This document shows positions 1 through 9,625 of a stretch of DNA of 64,000 nucleotides, one piece after another; position 1 is the stretch's first letter, and each line of letters starts with the position of its first letter. The translations under genes were made by a program, and so were the position numbers. The stretch lies in NCBI GenBank assembly GCA_020354665.1, contig CP070653.1, forward strand, positions 1,280,083 through 1,344,082, read 5' to 3'. The notes below the pieces were generated by a model. It saw only the letters and a program-made list of their open reading frames with translations, did not search any database and was not told the DNA's origin. This stretch comes from Burkholderiales bacterium. Its GTDB lineage: Bacteria > Pseudomonadota > Gammaproteobacteria > Burkholderiales > Burkholderiaceae_C.

Positions 1-1130
1 GCCAGGATCAGTCCGGTGAAGCCCCCCATCGTGAACACGAAGATGAAGCCGACGGCCCACAGCATCGGCGTCTCGAAGGTCATCGAGCCCCTCCACATCG
101 TGGCCACCCAGTTGAAGATCTTCACGCCCGTCGGCACGGCGATCAGCATCGTCGCGTACATGAAGAACAGCTGCCCCGTCACCGGCATGCCTGTCGTATA
201 CATGTGGTGCGCCCAGACGATGAACGACAGGATCGCGATCGACGCGGTGGCATAAACCATCGACGTGTAGCCGAACAACCGCTTGCGCGCGAAGGCCGGC
301 ACGATCGCGCTGATGATGCCGAACGCCGGCAGGATCATGATGTAGACCTCGGGGTGCCCGAAGAACCAGAAGATGTGCTGGTACATGATCGGGTCGCCGC
401 CGCCGGCCGGGTTGAAGAAGCTCGTGCCAAAGTGGCGGTCGGTCAGCGTCATCGTGATCGCGCCGGCCAGCACCGGCATCACCGCGATCAGCAGGTAGGC
501 GGTGATCAGCCAGGTCCACGGAAACAGCGGCATCTTCATCAGCGTCATGCCGGGTGCACGCATGTTCAGGATCGTGACGATGATGTTGATCGAGCCCATG
601 ATCGAACTCGCACCCATGATGTGCAGTGCGAAGATCGCCATGTCCATCGACATGCCCATCTGCAGCGTCAGCGGCGCATAGATCGTCCAGCCGGCCGCCG
701 GTGCCCCGCCGGGCACGAAGAACGACGAAGCGAGCAGGACCGCGGCCGGGATCAGCAGCCAGAAGCTCAGGTTGTTCATCCGCGCGAAGGCCATGTCGGC
801 GGCGCCGATCTGCATCGGGACCAGCCAGTTCGCGAAGCCGACGAACGCCGGCATGATCGCGCCGAACACCATGATCAGGCCGTGCATCGTCGTGAACTGG
901 TTGAACAGGTCGGGATTCACGAACTGCAGGCCGGGGCGGAACAGTTCCGCCCGGATCAGCAGTGCGAGCAGTCCGCCGATCATCAGCATCGTGAACGAGA
1001 ACAACAGGTACATCGTGCCGATGTCCTTGTGGTTCGTCGCGAACAGCCAGCGGCGCCAGCCGTGCGGGTGATGTTCGTCGTGCGAATGGCCGGGCGCGTG
1101 AACACCGTGCTGGTCGAGAACTGCGCTCAT
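1..1130 (-). CDS. coxA: Cytochrome c oxidase subunit I, 3' end cut by window edge
   Basis: Catalytic subunit of the aa3-type terminal oxidase in the inner membrane; it reduces O2 to water with electrons from cytochrome c and pumps protons. The first ~376 residues are present. A His/Gly-rich N-terminus leads into the [14 protein letters not shown] motif at the first helix. Then come the haem-ligand segment [11 protein letters not shown] and the HPEVY motif that carries the CuB histidine and the cross-linked Tyr. A run of hydrophobic helices continues to the window edge. The ATG at 1130 has an AGGAAGG stretch about ten bases upstream. It lies 28 bp after coxB on the same strand, the usual coxB-coxA order. 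Identification is secure; only the C-terminal third is missing. Confidence 0.97.
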   Translation of the reverse strand, partial: MSAVLDQHGVHAPGHSHDEHHPHGWRRWLFATNHKDIGTMYLLFSFTMLMIGGLLALLIRAELFRPGLQFVNPDLFNQFTTMHGLIMVFGAIMPAFVGFANWLVPMQIGAADMAFARMNNLSFWLLIPAAVLLASSFFVPGGAPAAGWTIYAPLTLQMGMSMDMAIFALHIMGASSIMGSINIIVTILNMRAPGMTLMKMPLFPWTWLITAYLLIAVMPVLAGAITMTLTDRHFGTSFFNPAGGGDPIMYQHIFWFFGHPEVYIMILPAFGIISAIVPAFARKRLFGYTSMVYATASIAILSFIVWAHHMYTTGMPVTGQLFFMYATMLIAVPTGVKIFNWVATMWRGSMTFETPMLWAVGFIFVFTMGGFTGLIL

Positions 1131-1158
1131 GGGGATGTTTCCTTCCTCGGGGGATCGC

Positions 1159-2346
1159 TTACTTGCGGGCGCTGACGACTTCGGCGGGCTGCACGATCTG
1201 CCCCGTCTTGTTGGACCAGCTGTTCTTGGTGTAGGTGATGACGGCCGCGATTTCGGTGTCGGACAGCGCCTTCCACGACGGCATCGCGCCGTTGGCCGCG
1301 CCGTTGAGAAGGATCGCGATCTGCTTGCCCTTGTCGGCATCGAGGACGATCGGCGAGCCGTCCAGCGCCTTGATCGGTCCGGCACCCTTGCCGTCGGCGC
1401 GGTGGCAGGCGGCGCAATTGGCGCTGTAGACCTTCTCACCGCGCGCAGCGAGTTCGTCGAGCTTCCATTCCTTGTTCGGGTCATCGGCCTTGGCGGCCAT
1501 CTCCTTCTTCTTGCCCTCGACCCAGGCGGTGTAGTCGACCTGGGACAGCACCTTCACGTGGATCGGCATGTACGCGTGTTCCTTGCCGCAGAGCTCGGCG
1601 CACTGGCCGAAAAAGTCGCCGGTCTGTGTCGGGCGGAACCACACGTCGCGCACGAAGCCCGGGATCGCGTCCTGCTTGATCGCAAAGGCCGGCACCATCC
1701 AGGCATGGATCACGTCGTTGGCCGTGGTGATGATGCGGATCTTCTTGTCCACCGGAACGACCAGCGGGTTGTCGACCTTGAGCAGGTAGTTGTCGACCGG
1801 ATCGGGCCGGCCCGAGTCAGACATCAGCCGCTGCTGCGTGTCGAGCGTCGACAGAAAGCCGATGCCCTCACCCTCCCCCTTCAGGTAGTCGTACCCCCAC
1901 TTCCACTGGTAGCCGGTGACCTTGATCGTCAGGTCGGCATTGGTCGTGTCCTTCTGCGCGACCACGGTCTTGGTCGCGGCAAATCCCATCAGGACGACGA
2001 TGATGAACGGCACGATCGTCCAGGCGATTTCCACCGCGACGCTCTCGTGGAAGTGCGCCGCCTTGTGGCCGACCGACTTGCGGTGCTTGAGGATCGAATA
2101 GAACATCACCCCGAACACCGCGACGAAGATCACCACGCAGACGACCATCAGTCCGTAGTGCAGCGTCTGGATGTCGGCGGCAATCTGGGTCACCGGCGGG
2201 TGCAGATCGAGCTGGTTGACCGCCGGTCCGCCCGGCAGATCGTTGACCGCCAGCACGGCCGGCGCCGCCAGGCCGGCAGCCGCAGCCGCGACGCCGCGCG
2301 TCAGCAGGCAAACCGCCGCACCGAGGTTCACTGGGAGTTTCTTCAT
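1159..2346 (-). CDS. coxB: Cytochrome c oxidase subunit II with fused cytochrome c domain
   Basis: Receives electrons from cytochrome c through the binuclear CuA centre and passes them to subunit I. The 395-residue product starts with a signal-like hydrophobic segment (residues ~8-32) and has two transmembrane helices (~62-85 and ~105-125). The CuA domain carries the ligand pattern [14 protein letters not shown]-terminal class I cytochrome c domain has the haem site CAACH, so this is a caa3-like fusion, common in betaproteobacterial CoxB. The start at 2346 gives MKKLP followed directly by the signal segment; a longer reading frame upstream adds no conserved sequence. coxA follows 28 bp downstream, and DUF2244 lies upstream on the same strand. 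Confidence 0.96.
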   Translation of the reverse strand: MKKLPVNLGAAVCLLTRGVAAAAAGLAAPAVLAVNDLPGGPAVNQLDLHPPVTQIAADIQTLHYGLMVVCVVIFVAVFGVMFYSILKHRKSVGHKAAHFHESVAVEIAWTIVPFIIVVLMGFAATKTVVAQKDTTNADLTIKVTGYQWKWGYDYLKGEGEGIGFLSTLDTQQRLMSDSGRPDPVDNYLLKVDNPLVVPVDKKIRIITTANDVIHAWMVPAFAIKQDAIPGFVRDVWFRPTQTGDFFGQCAELCGKEHAYMPIHVKVLSQVDYTAWVEGKKKEMAAKADDPNKEWKLDELAARGEKVYSANCAACHRADGKGAGPIKALDGSPIVLDADKGKQIAILLNGAANGAMPSWKALSDTEIAAVITYTKNSWSNKTGQIVQPAEVVSARK

Positions 2347-2386
2347 CGTCGTCTCGTCCACCCATCGTTCAGATACTGATGCACGG

Positions 2387-2926
2387 TCACGCGGCCGTGC
2401 CACGCAACGCGCTGCGCAATTCCCTGGCGAGCCGCAGGCGCAGCGCCGGCGCCACGAATCGCCCGACCACCGCGCGCCGCCCACCTCCCGTCAGTTCGAC
2501 GAGCGAGCCCTTTCCCCGTGCAGTCACGCGCACCCACGCTGCTTCGAATTCCATCCGCTCGCTCCGACCGCCGTAGACCCGCTGCACCACCAGAAGCCCA
2601 TCGCGCAGCAGCAGCCTTTCGCTGTCGAGGGCATGCCGGGCATGGACAAGAAGCGCCGCTCCGAGAGCCAGCAATTCGATGCAGGCGAATGGCACCACCA
2701 GCGTCGCCCCCGACCACCAAAACCCCACCGCAATCGCCAGCGCGACGCCGCCGATGCCAAAGCAGGCGACGATCAGCTGCTTGGGCGACAGCGAGCAGTT
2801 ACGACGCAGCACCCATTCCAGGCTGACACGTTCCGTGGCCGCGTCGGTCCGGCAGTCGTCAACCGAAGCCGCAGTGAGCGCGCCAGGCTCCGGCTTCCAT
2901 GTGCGCTGCGAAGCCGCTACCGACAT
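2387..2926 (-). CDS. DUF2244 family membrane protein
   Basis: A 179-residue protein of the DUF2244 family, whose biochemical role is unknown. It has an N-terminal ~45-residue polar segment, then two closely spaced hydrophobic helices (about residues 50-95). A soluble C-terminal part has the family pattern of a LLLRDGLLVV strand followed by RMEFEAAWVRV and an Arg-rich tail. It sits 40 bp upstream of coxB on the same strand, where DUF2244 genes are often found in Burkholderiales. That makes a link to oxidase assembly or the cytochrome oxidase operon plausible, but this is inference from position only. The ATG at 2926 is the only good start before the conserved hydrophobic region. Confidence 0.8.
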   Translation of the reverse strand: MSVAASQRTWKPEPGALTAASVDDCRTDAATERVSLEWVLRRNCSLSPKQLIVACFGIGGVALAIAVGFWWSGATLVVPFACIELLALGAALLVHARHALDSERLLLRDGLLVVQRVYGGRSERMEFEAAWVRVTARGKGSLVELTGGGRRAVVGRFVAPALRLRLARELRSALRGTAA

Positions 2927-3050
2927 GCCTGCTCACGGCCGACGCAATGCACTGGTCCCGACTCCGCCTACCCCGCCAACGCCACTTCGCGCAGAGTCCC
3001 CGCACGGCTCTGCAACCCGAAAAAAATTCTATCGTATCAAATGACCGGCA

Positions 3051-3992
3051 CTAGGCTGCCGCGGATCGGGCCGAACCCTCGGTCGGACGGCGTCCCGAGC
3101 GGGCCATCGATCGCAGCGCTTCGACGCCGATCGCGGTCTGCCGGCCGGCCGGCACCCGCGGCGCGGGCTTGAACGCGTGGCCGTAGACGATCTCGAAGGT
3201 CACTGCCAAGCGGCCGTTGCGCTGGACATGCGTGGCCAGAGACTCGAGCAGGCGGGCATGCCATCGCGGTGTGCGAAGACCGGCCACGCGCCGACAGTGG
3301 AAATTGCCCCCCAGCCCGCGCAGTTCGGAGAGCAACTCGCGCGGGCCGGCCCACGTCAAGGTCACCTGCTCCATGTCCATGACCGGATCAGCGAAACCCG
3401 CCTGCAGCAGCATGTCTCCGAGGTCGTGCATGTCGAGGTAGTCGCAAGCAGGCTCGCCCCATCCGGATGCACGGTACAGCGCGCGCAGCTCACGCGCGGT
3501 GTCGGGGCCGAATGTCGAGAACATCAGGAAGCCGTCGACGGCCAGGGCATCGTGCCAGCGCACGAACGTCGCGAGCGGATCCGCCTCGGCGTGCAGCGTC
3601 ATGTTGGCAAACAACAGGTCGGCTTCGGTGCCGCGAGCCTCGCTGACGTCGATCACCGCGGCTCGTGCGCCCTTGCGCAGCGACCACCAAGGACGAGCCA
3701 GACCGGCCTCGCTGCGTGCGCGCAGCGCGCTGGTCGGCTCGACGAGGAGCCGCCGTGCGGTGGGGTACGCCGCGGCGAGCAGCTGCTGCGCCCCGCCGGT
3801 GAAGCTCCACCAGTCGATCACCGTGCGAGGTTGCCGGCGAATCGCGGCCAACCGGGCGACCATGCGCCGCGCAATCTCGCCGTGCAGCCACGGCGCCGCG
3901 CTCGCCTGTGCAAGGCGGCTCAAGGCGCGTGCCACCGCCGCCGGATCGGGACGCGAGCAGGCCGACGGCTGCGTCGGCAGAGCGTGACTCAT
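3051..3992 (-). CDS. BioC-like methyltransferase with atypical SAM-binding motif
   Basis: A 313-residue protein resembling the malonyl-ACP O-methyltransferase (BioC) family. The C-terminal half has the family signatures MFSTFGPDT, YLDMHDLGDML and FADPVMDMEQVTLTW. The N-terminal part begins as expected with PDPAAVARALSRLA. The position of the glycine-rich motif I, normally DxGxGxG, instead reads VIDWWSFTGG, and the acidic residue after the second strand sits in VEPTSALR. Methyl-donor binding may therefore be altered or lost. It is divergent from comF (58 bp between starts), the usual neighbour of this gene in betaproteobacteria. I leave the symbol empty because biotin-pathway activity cannot be assumed. 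A lineage-specific paralogue is the main alternative. Confidence 0.75.
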   Translation of the reverse strand: MSHALPTQPSACSRPDPAAVARALSRLAQASAAPWLHGEIARRMVARLAAIRRQPRTVIDWWSFTGGAQQLLAAAYPTARRLLVEPTSALRARSEAGLARPWWSLRKGARAAVIDVSEARGTEADLLFANMTLHAEADPLATFVRWHDALAVDGFLMFSTFGPDTARELRALYRASGWGEPACDYLDMHDLGDMLLQAGFADPVMDMEQVTLTWAGPRELLSELRGLGGNFHCRRVAGLRTPRWHARLLESLATHVQRNGRLAVTFEIVYGHAFKPAPRVPAGRQTAIGVEALRSMARSGRRPTEGSARSAAA

Positions 3993-4049
3993 GACCCGGG
4001 CCAGTATATTGGCGACGTGTCGAACTCGACGTCACACCGGTTCACCCGA

Positions 4050-4742
4050 ATGACATCATCGATGTCGCGCTGGCCAGGCCAGTGTGCAGTGTGCCGATCG
4101 TGGGACCGAGGCCGGCTGTGTAGATCGTGCCTCCAACGGTTTGCCGCGCTGCGGCCGCGATGTCTGCGTTGTGCGGCCCCGTTACCGGCAGAGCAGCCCG
4201 CCTGCGGCGCCTGCGTGCGTGAATCGCCTGCCTTCGATGAAGCGGTCGCCGCGGTTGATTACGCCTACCCCTGGGATCGATTGCTGACGGATCTGAAGTT
4301 CCACGGCGCGCTCGACCTGTGCGACCCGTTCGCGCGCCTGCTCGCGGGCGCGATCGACGCGCGCGCCGGGCCTCCGGTCGACTGGATCCTGCCGGTACCG
4401 CTCAGCGACGAGCGCATCGCTGAGCGCGGCTTCAACCAGGCCTGGGAGGTCGCACGCCGGCTGCGCAACGGCGGCCGCGCCAATGCGACGCTCCTGGCAC
4501 GCGTGCGCAACACGCCGCATCAGCTTGCGCTACCTCGTGAGCAGCGAGCCGCCAACGTGAAGAACGCTTTCATGGTCGAGCCTTCGCGCGCCACGTTGCT
4601 GAACGGCGCGGACGTGGCGGTGGTCGACGACGTCCTCACCACCGGCGCCACGCTGACCGAGATCGCCGGTGTCTTGCGCCGGTGCGGCGTGCGCCGCGTG
4701 CGCGCGTGGGTCGTTGCGCGAACGCCCGCGCACGCGGAATGA
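4050..4742 (+). CDS. comF: ComF family phosphoribosyltransferase-like protein
   Basis: A 230-residue ComF/GntX homologue. The N-terminus has a zinc-ribbon with CAVCRSW, CRSC, RCLRCAAPL and CGAC cysteine pairs. The C-terminal type I phosphoribosyltransferase domain has the PRPP loop VVDDVLTTGATL. ComF proteins support DNA uptake in competent bacteria and may act elsewhere in DNA metabolism; the enzymatic substrate is not established. The ATG at 4050 gives a compact protein beginning just before the first zinc knuckle; a second in-frame ATG at 4062 is possible. The reading frame is open far upstream, but that part is antisense to the methyltransferase gene. trmL follows 35 bp downstream on the same strand. 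Confidence 0.9.
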   Translation: MTSSMSRWPGQCAVCRSWDRGRLCRSCLQRFAALRPRCLRCAAPLPAEQPACGACVRESPAFDEAVAAVDYAYPWDRLLTDLKFHGALDLCDPFARLLAGAIDARAGPPVDWILPVPLSDERIAERGFNQAWEVARRLRNGGRANATLLARVRNTPHQLALPREQRAANVKNAFMVEPSRATLLNGADVAVVDDVLTTGATLTEIAGVLRRCGVRRVRAWVVARTPAHAE

Positions 4743-4777
4743 TCTGACGCTCGCCGTCACCGTCTCGCTGGCCGATC

Positions 4778-5248
4778 GTGTTTCGCATCGTCCTCGTGCA
4801 GCCGGAGATCCCGCCGAACACGGGCAATGTGATCCGGCTGGCCGCCAACACCGGCTGCGCGCTGCACCTCGTCGAGCCGCTCGGCTTCTCGATGGACGAC
4901 CGGCAACTGCAGCGCGCCGGGCTCGACTACCACGAGTACGCACAGGTGCAGCGGCATGCGTCGTGGGCGCACTTCGTCGAGCGGTGCCGACCCGATGCAA
5001 GTCGCATGTTCGCGCTGACCACGCGAGCGAGTCGGCTGATCGGCGACATCCAGTTTCAACCGGGCGATTGGCTGGTGTTCGGCAGCGAGACGGCTGGCCT
5101 TTCGCCGGCCCTGCGCGAAGCCTTCGCGCCCGGGCAACTCGTGCGCCTGCCGATGCGGCGCACTCAGCGCAGCCTCAACCTCAGCAATGCAGTCGCCGTC
5201 GTCGTGTTCGAAGCATGGCGTCAGTGCGGCTATGCGGGCGGCGGCTGA
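4778..5248 (+). CDS. trmL: tRNA (cytidine(34)-2'-O)-methyltransferase
   Basis: SPOUT-family enzyme that 2'-O-methylates the wobble base C34/cmnm5U34 of leucine tRNAs. The 156-residue length matches TrmL. Motifs: N-terminal MFRIVLVQPEIPPNTGN; the knot region with VFGSETAGL; and the C-terminal MRRTQRSLNLSNAVAVVVFE, which holds the SAM-binding trefoil-knot residues. A GTG start at 4778 places the conserved FRIVLVQPEIP directly at the N-terminus; no strong ribosome-binding site is visible. It follows comF closely and is convergent with the TctC gene. Confidence 0.95.
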   Translation: MFRIVLVQPEIPPNTGNVIRLAANTGCALHLVEPLGFSMDDRQLQRAGLDYHEYAQVQRHASWAHFVERCRPDASRMFALTTRASRLIGDIQFQPGDWLVFGSETAGLSPALREAFAPGQLVRLPMRRTQRSLNLSNAVAVVVFEAWRQCGYAGGG

Positions 5249-5342
5249 TCACGCGGTGCGCCCCGACAGGGCACGCCGCAGGCGCCGGTGGGGCAGCCCT
5301 GCCGTTGCAGCTGCAGGGCCACCGCACGATCGGCAACGAACG

Positions 5343-6326
5343 TTATTCCGCCTGCACGCCAGCCGCCTTGATGACCTGCGCCCAGCGCTCGCGCTCGCTC
5401 TTCATCATGCCGGCGAGCGCCTCTGGCGCCGTGCCGGCGGCGCTGAAGTACTGGCCGAGCATGCGCAGGCGCATCTCGTCGCTCTTGATGATGCGCACGA
5501 GCTCGCGGGAGACGCGCTCGACGATCGGCTTCGGCGTACCAGCCGGCGCAAGCACAGCCTGCCACGAGATGGCCTCGAAACCGGTGAAGCCCTGCTCCGC
5601 CAGGGTCGGCAGCTCGGGCAGTGCCGCGACGCGGCCCAGCGTCGTCACGCCAAGGGCCCGGAGCTTGCCCGCACGCACGTGGCCCATCGCGAGTCCCGGC
5701 ACCATGAATCCGGCCTGCACCTGCCCGCCGAGGATCGCGTTGATCACCTGCGGGAAGCCCTGGTAAGGCACATGCACGAGGTCGATACCGGCCCGCGCCT
5801 TGAACAACTCCATCGCAAGGTGCGATGCGCTGCCTTTGCCAACGCTGCCGTAGTTGAGCGCGCCCGGCTTGCGCTTGGCCACGCCGATGAATTCCGCCAG
5901 CGTCTGCGCGCCGAGTGCCGGATCGATGACGAGCACGTTGGGCGACGTCGCCACCAGCGTGATGGGTGCCAACTCCCTGACCGGGTCGTAGGGCAACGTC
6001 TTCGACAGCAGCGGTGCGGTCACCAGGGGCCCCTGGATCGTGAACAGAAACGTATAGCCGTTGGGCGCAGCCTTGGCGACCGCGCCGGTACCCACGTTGC
6101 CGCCGGCACCGGGCCGGTTCTCGACCACCACCGGCTGGCCGAGCACGCCGGCCAGCGGCTCGGCGAGCCAGCGGCCAATCAGGTCTGGCGAAGTTCCGGG
6201 TGGAAACGGGATCACCCATTTGATCGGCCGACTCGGCCACGGCGGCTGCGACCGCGCCGCGGGCGAGGCGGGGGCCCACGCGGACGCGACGATCGCGGCG
6301 GTGAAAGTCCTGCGGTCCAAGCTCAT
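5343..6326 (-). CDS. Bug/TctC family extracytoplasmic solute-binding protein
   Basis: Periplasmic binding protein of the tripartite tricarboxylate (Bug) family, very abundant in Burkholderiales. The 327-residue precursor begins with a twin-arginine-like signal (DRRTF, then an Ala-rich stretch to about residue 25). The mature part shows the family pattern: PIKWVIPFPPG, VVVENRPGAGGNVG, GKGSASHLAMELF and HVPYQGFPQV. The ligand is not predictable. The ATG at 6326 has GGAG seven bases upstream. It lies only 13 bp downstream of gpsA, so it is probably read through from that operon. No membrane TctA/TctB genes are next to it. Its position between gpsA and trmL looks like a lineage-specific insertion into an otherwise housekeeping stretch. 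Confidence 0.92.
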   Translation of the reverse strand: MSLDRRTFTAAIVASAWAPASPAARSQPPWPSRPIKWVIPFPPGTSPDLIGRWLAEPLAGVLGQPVVVENRPGAGGNVGTGAVAKAAPNGYTFLFTIQGPLVTAPLLSKTLPYDPVRELAPITLVATSPNVLVIDPALGAQTLAEFIGVAKRKPGALNYGSVGKGSASHLAMELFKARAGIDLVHVPYQGFPQVINAILGGQVQAGFMVPGLAMGHVRAGKLRALGVTTLGRVAALPELPTLAEQGFTGFEAISWQAVLAPAGTPKPIVERVSRELVRIIKSDEMRLRMLGQYFSAAGTAPEALAGMMKSERERWAQVIKAAGVQAE

Positions 6327-6339
6327 GGATAGCTCCGGT

Positions 6340-7320
6340 TCAATGTTCGGTGCGCGCTTCGCGTCCCATCAGCCGGTCGAGCGCCTCGCGCGGCGACAGC
6401 CGCCCCTCCAGCACGTCGACGACCGCTTCGGTAATCGGCATTTCGACCGCGAGCGCCCGGGCCCGTGCGGCAGCGATCGCCGCGCTGTAGACGCCTTCGG
6501 CGACGTGGCCGAGCGTGCGCAGAATGCCATCCAGCGTCTCGCCGTGCGCGAGCCGCAGACCCACTTGCCGGTTGCGCGAGAGGTCGCCGGTGGTCGTGAG
6601 CACAAGGTCGCCCAGCCCCGACAGCCCCCTGAAAGTCTCGGCTCGCGCACCCAGCGCAGCGCCCAGCCGCGTCATCTCGGCCAGCCCGCGGGTGATCAGT
6701 GCCGCGCGCGCGTTGAGTCCCAGTCGCATGCCGTCGGCGATCCCGGCGGCAATGGCCATCACGTTCTTCACTGCACCGCCCACCTCGACACCGATCACGT
6801 CATCGCTGGTGTAGATGCGCAGGCTGTCGGCGTGGAAGGCTTCAACGACCTGCGTGGACAGCGCCGCATCGTTGCTGGCCACAACCAGTGCGGTCGGCTG
6901 CCGCCGCGCAACCTCGATCGCGAAGCTCGGCCCCGAAAGCACGCTCACGCGCGCCTGTGGCCGCAGATCGCGTGCGACCTCGTGGCCGAGCCGGCCCGTG
7001 CCGGCGTCGAATCCCTTGCTGAGCCAGACGACGTTGACCTGCGCAGGAAGCGCCGCAAGGACTTGCGCCAGTGCCGCCATCGGCGTGGCCACGACGACGA
7101 GGCCCGGCAAGGCATGGGCAATGGCTGCATCCAGATCGCCGCTGATACGCAGCGTCGACGGCAATTCGATCTCAGGCAGGTAGCGCCGGTTGCAGCGCTC
7201 CGCGCCTATTTGTTCGGCTTGCTGCGCGTCACGCGCCCACAGCAGCACCTCGTTGCGCGTTGACGCGTGCGAGGCCAGCGCCGTGCCCCACGCGCCCGCG
7301 CCCAGCACGCTGATCCTCAC
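6340..7320 (-). CDS. gpsA: Glycerol-3-phosphate dehydrogenase [NAD(P)+]
   Basis: Reduces dihydroxyacetone phosphate to sn-glycerol 3-phosphate for phospholipid synthesis, in the cytosol. The 326-residue protein has the N-terminal Rossmann motif [10 protein letters not shown], the substrate-domain signature [34 protein letters not shown] with the catalytic Lys, and [14 protein letters not shown] with SRNR. A GTG start at 7320 is supported by a GGGAGGTGGC ribosome-binding site. It follows secB by 30 bp in the run rhodanese-grxC-secB-gpsA, a standard betaproteobacterial arrangement. Confidence 0.97.
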   Translation of the reverse strand: MRISVLGAGAWGTALASHASTRNEVLLWARDAQQAEQIGAERCNRRYLPEIELPSTLRISGDLDAAIAHALPGLVVVATPMAALAQVLAALPAQVNVVWLSKGFDAGTGRLGHEVARDLRPQARVSVLSGPSFAIEVARRQPTALVVASNDAALSTQVVEAFHADSLRIYTSDDVIGVEVGGAVKNVMAIAAGIADGMRLGLNARAALITRGLAEMTRLGAALGARAETFRGLSGLGDLVLTTTGDLSRNRQVGLRLAHGETLDGILRTLGHVAEGVYSAAIAAARARALAVEMPITEAVVDVLEGRLSPREALDRLMGREARTEH

Positions 7321-7350
7321 GCCACCTCCCGCACGGTTGGGCGGGGACGC

Positions 7351-7827
7351 TCAAGCGCTGGTGATGATCCCCGAGCCGTTGCCGCCGGGCTGCGCCGACT
7401 GGGCCTGCTGTTGGGTTTCGTACATCGCCTGGAAGTTGACTTCGGCGAGCAGCACCGGCGGAAATCCCGCACGAGTGCAGACGTCGGACACCGTCGCGCG
7501 CAAATAGGGATAGACGATCTGCGGGCAGGCGATGCCGACGATCGGCTGCAACTGATCCTGCGGCACGTTGCGGATCTCGAAGATGCCGGCCTGCTTGGCC
7601 TCGACCAGGAACAACGTGCGCTCGCCCACGCGCGTGGTCACGGTTGCGGTCACGCAGACCTCGTAGATGCCCTCGGCCACCGGCTCGGCGCTCAACCCGA
7701 GGTTGATGTCGACGTGAGGCTGCTGCTGCTCGAGCAGTATCTGCGGGGAGTTCGGCTGCTCCAGCGACATGTCCTTCAAGTAGATGCGCTGGATCTGGAA
7801 AACCGGGTTGGTGTCTTGCTCGGCCAT
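7351..7827 (-). CDS. secB: Protein-export chaperone SecB
   Basis: Homotetrameric cytosolic chaperone that keeps precursor proteins unfolded and delivers them to SecA. The 158-residue product has the family core: [49 protein letters not shown], and the [25 protein letters not shown] region (given here by its flanks CPQIV and GFPPV). The N-terminus MAEQDTN at 7827 has AGGAT upstream and fits other SecBs; a longer start at 7857 adds residues without conservation. The C-terminal tail is Gln/Gly-rich, as usual. Downstream of grxC and upstream of gpsA, same strand. Confidence 0.97.
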   Translation of the reverse strand: MAEQDTNPVFQIQRIYLKDMSLEQPNSPQILLEQQQPHVDINLGLSAEPVAEGIYEVCVTATVTTRVGERTLFLVEAKQAGIFEIRNVPQDQLQPIVGIACPQIVYPYLRATVSDVCTRAGFPPVLLAEVNFQAMYETQQQAQSAQPGGNGSGIITSA

Positions 7828-7905
7828 GGCGTGATCCTGGAAAGGGAAAGCCCGCACGCAACGCGGTGCGGGCCGTCAATGAATTATCGCCCAGCGTCCG
7901 CGCGC

Positions 7906-8178
7906 TCAGGCGCGGCTGGTGTCGCCCTCGAGCAGCGGTATCAGTTCGCCGTTCAGGTCGAGGTCGATCAGGTCTTCGCAGCCACCCACGTGCCGATCGC
8001 CGATGAAGATCTGCGGCACGGTGCGCCTTCCGGTCAGGCGCACCATCGCCACACGCTGCTCAGGATGCAGGTCGACGCGAATCTCCTCGATCGCCGCGAC
8101 CCCTCGACGTTGCAGCAGGTTCTTGGCACGCACGCAATACGGACAGGTCGCCGTCAGGTACATCTTGACCGGTCTCAT
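7906..8178 (-). CDS. grxC: Glutaredoxin 3
   Basis: Small thiol-disulfide oxidoreductase that uses glutathione. The ~90-residue protein has the dithiol active site CPYC at residues ~11-14 (TATCPYCVRAKNLL), the cis-proline motif RTVPQIFIGD and the glutathione-contact segment HVGGCEDLIDLD. The start at 8178 (MRPVKMYLTA) gives the expected few residues before the first strand; ATG codons at 8184 and 8163 are also in frame. It lies between the rhodanese and secB genes on the same strand. Confidence 0.95.
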   Translation of the reverse strand: MRPVKMYLTATCPYCVRAKNLLQRRGVAAIEEIRVDLHPEQRVAMVRLTGRRTVPQIFIGDRHVGGCEDLIDLDLNGELIPLLEGDTSRA

Positions 8179-8311
8179 CGACATGCAAAGCGGACGCAAG
8201 TGAGCCTGCGGTGATTGTCACTGCGACCGCATGTCCCTGTACGGCGCTCGGGCGTGACATGCGTTATGGGCGCGCCGCGCGTCGCGCGTGCCGCCCGAGA
8301 CAGCGGCCCAT

Positions 8312-8734
8312 TCAGCCGGCTGCCTTGTTGTCCTTCTCGACCGGCAGGTTGGCCTCGCGCCAGGCCGACAGGCCGCCGGCCAGCACGTGCGCGTTCTGGA
8401 AACCGAGGTGGCGCAGCTTGCCGGCCGCGCGATGGGCACGCGCTCCCGATGCGCAGACGAGCACGAGCGGCGTCTGCTTGTCGGCGGGCAGCACCTTGGA
8501 GGCGTCGATCGAACCGACCGGCACGTTCTTCGCCCCGGCCGCATGGCCCGCGGCGTACTCCGCGGGTTCGCACACGTCGATCAGCACCGCCTTCTCGCGG
8601 TTCATCAGCCGCACCGCCTCGGCGACCGACACCGCGCCGCTGCGCCCGCCCCGGGAAAGGCTCGGCCAGAGCAGCAGCGCGCCCGACGTCACCGCCGCAA
8701 GGACCAGAATCCAGTTGTCGATCAGAAAACGCAT
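8312..8734 (-). CDS. Membrane-anchored rhodanese-like sulfurtransferase
   Basis: A 140-residue protein with one N-terminal transmembrane segment (residues ~8-26) followed by a single rhodanese domain. Visible signatures are [23 protein letters not shown] and the active-site loop [11 protein letters not shown] with the catalytic cysteine (the first stretch quoted by its ends VLIDV and GAKNVP elsewhere in the family). It resembles YibN, found beside grxC-secB-gpsA in many proteobacteria. The precise sulfur acceptor is unknown. It is divergent from gpmA with ~100 bp between starts, where a TATAAA-like element lies at 8776-8781 on the plus strand. Confidence 0.92.
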   Translation of the reverse strand: MRFLIDNWILVLAAVTSGALLLWPSLSRGGRSGAVSVAEAVRLMNREKAVLIDVCEPAEYAAGHAAGAKNVPVGSIDASKVLPADKQTPLVLVCASGARAHRAAGKLRHLGFQNAHVLAGGLSAWREANLPVEKDNKAAG

Positions 8735-8835
8735 GCGGGTCGCGTCGAAGCACGGTGAGCGTGAAGGCGGCGGATTATAAAATTCTCGCTCCGCCCGTCT
8801 TCTGCGGTCATTGCATCGGCCGCGCCAGTGCGCCC

Positions 8836-9579
8836 ATGTACAAGCTCGTGCTGATTCGCCATGGCGAATCGACCTGGAATCTGGACAACCGCTTCACCGG
8901 CTGGACCGACGTGCCGCTGACGGCCACCGGGATCGAGCAAGCCAAGCAGTCCGGACGCCTGCTCAAGGAAGCCGGTTACGACTTCGACATCGCCTACACG
9001 TCGGTACTCAAACGGGCGATCTGGACCTTGTGGTACTGCCTTGACGAGCTCGATCGCACCTGGTTGCCGGTGGTCAACGACTGGCGTCTGAACGAGCGGC
9101 ATTACGGTGCCCTGCAGGGCCTGAACAAGGCCGAGACCGCCAAGAAGTTCGGCGACGAACAGGTGCTGATCTGGCGCCGCAGCTACGCGACGCCGCCGCC
9201 GACGCTCGACGCGGACGATCCGCGCGGCCAGAGCCACGACGTGCGCTACGCCAAGCTCCGGCCAGAGCAAATCCCGCTGACCGAGTGCCTGAAGGACACC
9301 GTGGCGCGTGTGCTGCCTTGCTGGCACGAGACGCTTGCGCCGGCGATCCGCACGGGCCAGCGCGTATTGATCGCTGCGCATGGCAACAGCATGCGCGCGC
9401 TCATCAAGTACCTCGATGGCGTCAGCGACGACGACATCGTCGGTCTGAACATCCCCAACGGCATCCCGCTCGTGTACGAACTCGGCGCCGAATTGCAGCC
9501 GATCAGGAGCTATTACCTCGGTGACCCTGAAGCCGCCGCGAAGGCTGCGGCGGCGGTAGCCAACCAGGGCAAGGCGTGA
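8836..9579 (+). CDS. gpmA: 2,3-bisphosphoglycerate-dependent phosphoglycerate mutase
   Basis: Glycolytic enzyme interconverting 3- and 2-phosphoglycerate through a phosphohistidine. The 247-residue protein has the N-terminal [10 protein letters not shown] with catalytic His, [11 protein letters not shown], the [13 protein letters not shown] segment, and the second catalytic His in [12 protein letters not shown]. This matches the cofactor-dependent dPGM family in length and motifs. The ATG at 8836 directly precedes the first strand; the same frame is open much further upstream but that is antisense to the rhodanese gene. Convergent with prs (47 bp apart). Confidence 0.97.
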   Translation: MYKLVLIRHGESTWNLDNRFTGWTDVPLTATGIEQAKQSGRLLKEAGYDFDIAYTSVLKRAIWTLWYCLDELDRTWLPVVNDWRLNERHYGALQGLNKAETAKKFGDEQVLIWRRSYATPPPTLDADDPRGQSHDVRYAKLRPEQIPLTECLKDTVARVLPCWHETLAPAIRTGQRVLIAAHGNSMRALIKYLDGVSDDDIVGLNIPNGIPLVYELGAELQPIRSYYLGDPEAAAKAAAAVANQGKA

Positions 9580-9625
9580 CAGGCTGCCGAGCCCTCCTCC
9601 GCGGGCCGCGGGCGCGCCCGGCACG

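Noticed and set aside
5249-5342. GCCCTGC/GCAGGGC inverted repeat between trmL and the TctC gene as a terminator
   Set aside because: The ten-base loop and absence of any T-run on either strand make it too weak to call.
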